Part shown: one piece after another, positions 6,983 through 7,205 of the stretch | Position numbering within the stretch: the first letter of the stretch is position 1 | Layout: each line of letters starts with the position of its first letter | Notes under the pieces: model-generated | What the model was told of the DNA's origin: nothing | The model's database searches: none | Seen by the model: only the letters and a program-made list of their open reading frames with translations | Assembly (NCBI GenBank): GCA_018714645.1 | Contig: DVND01000169.1 | Coordinates: forward strand, 1 to 7,205 | Source: Candidatus Avimonoglobus intestinipullorum | GTDB lineage: Bacteria > Bacillota > Clostridia > UBA1381 | Length of the DNA: 7,205 nt | Direction of reading: 5' to 3' | Program-made: the position numbers and the translations under genes

Positions 6983-7005
6983 CAATTATTTTCGTGTATG
7001 ATGGT

Positions 7006-7032
7006 ATTATAAAGTACTAATGTTTCATACAA
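7006..7032 (-). promoter_or_regulatory. Candidate sigma-A promoter of the exporter operon
   Basis: A perfect -10 TATAAT (minus strand, 7006-7011) lies in the AT-rich leader of the adaptor gene. The best -35 is TTGTAT (7027-7032) with a short 15-base spacer, so the promoter is probably weak alone or activator-dependent. The predicted transcript start near 6999 leaves a leader of about 30 bases, too short for a riboswitch. Confidence 0.5.
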
Positions 7033-7060
7033 GTGTACAAAATGCGAACAAATTGTGAAC
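7028..7060 (-). promoter_or_regulatory. 11-bp direct repeats upstream of the operon promoter (candidate activator site)
   Basis: On the minus strand GTTCACAATTT (7050-7060) is followed without a gap by GTTCGCATTTT (7039-7049), 9 of 11 bases identical. A weaker third unit, GTACACTTGTA (7028-7038), matches the first at 6 of 11. Contiguous 11-bp direct repeats abutting a poor -35 are the geometry of OmpR/PhoB-family response regulator sites. No regulator gene is visible in the window, so the assignment is by geometry only. Confidence 0.35.
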
Positions 7061-7099
7061 TTCCTTTGGAAAACATATGAACACCGCTTTTGCACAAGA

Positions 7100-7126
7100 A
7101 AAAACCTGCCGGAATGACAGGTTTTT
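7100..7126. terminator. Intrinsic terminator hairpin with A and T flanks
   Basis: Stem aaaaacctg / caggttttt (9 bp) with a 9-base loop. Because the arms end in A5 and T5 runs, it reads as a terminator in either direction. It directly follows the stop of the open frame entering from the right edge on the minus strand (TAA at 7125-7127 overlaps the stem by two bases). It therefore most likely ends that upstream gene and insulates the exporter promoter. Confidence 0.7.
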
Positions 7127-7205
7127 ACATTGTTTTCGCCGCATACATGCGCTCCATGGCTCCATCCACCCCGCGAACCATCAACAAAAATTCCCATCCG
7201 CATTT
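7125..7205 (-). CDS. Possible C-terminal end of an unidentified protein (truncated by window edge)
   Basis: A minus-strand frame open from the window edge encodes 26 residues ending MERMYAAKTM and stops with TAA exactly at the start of the terminator hairpin. That stop/terminator arrangement is the main support. The peptide is too short for me to assign a family. A different minus-strand frame is also open here and runs on to 6982, but it crosses the terminator and promoter and is less likely to be coding. Confidence 0.45.
   Translation of the reverse strand, partial: KCGWEFLLMVRGVDGAMERMYAAKTM

Noticed and set aside
6982..7203. 73-codon minus-strand open frame upstream of the adaptor
   Set aside because: It runs through a terminator hairpin, the promoter -10 and the RBS, and has a Cys/His-rich random composition; the other minus-strand frame ending at 7125 fits the terminator better.

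Overview
The window (7,205 bp, GC roughly 50% by eye) looks like chromosomal DNA from a Gram-positive Clostridia-type Firmicute, probably an Oscillospiraceae- or Christensenellaceae-like gut organism. The reasons are strong GGGAGG-type ribosome binding sites, a secreted protein with S-layer homology (SLH) domains, an ABC exporter with separate ATPase and permease genes (YknXYZ type), and a VanT-like racemase domain. This placement is inference; no marker gene is present.

Layout. The left edge (to 736, plus strand) holds the C-terminal part of a PLP-dependent alanine/serine racemase whose N-terminus lies outside the window. A 12-bp perfect hairpin (747-774) separates it from a convergent minus-strand operon that fills the rest of the window. 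In transcription order the operon encodes: a membrane-anchored HlyD/MacA-type adaptor (6967 to 5081), a MacB/LolD-type ABC ATPase (5075 to 4293), a MacB/FtsX-type permease (4296 to 3112) and a secreted SLH-domain protein (3095 to 789). The first three genes overlap by 1 and 4 bases and the fourth starts 16 bases after the third, so all four are probably one transcript. A candidate sigma-A promoter (about 7006-7032), preceded by 11-bp direct repeats, lies upstream of the adaptor. Further upstream are a bidirectional intrinsic terminator (7100-7126) and what looks like the last 26 codons of another minus-strand gene entering from the right edge.

How the genes could work together. Adaptor, ATPase and permease form a recognisable MacAB/YknXYZ-type tripartite exporter without a TolC partner; relatives export or confer resistance to peptides and other amphipathic compounds. 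Two things are unusual. The adaptor carries two complete lipoyl/hairpin/beta-barrel modules in tandem, plus a Gly/Pro/Met-rich linker and a Met-Gly-rich tail. A large cell-wall-anchored SLH protein is the fourth cistron and may be an extracellular extension, accessory or client of the exporter. No substrate can be read from the sequence.
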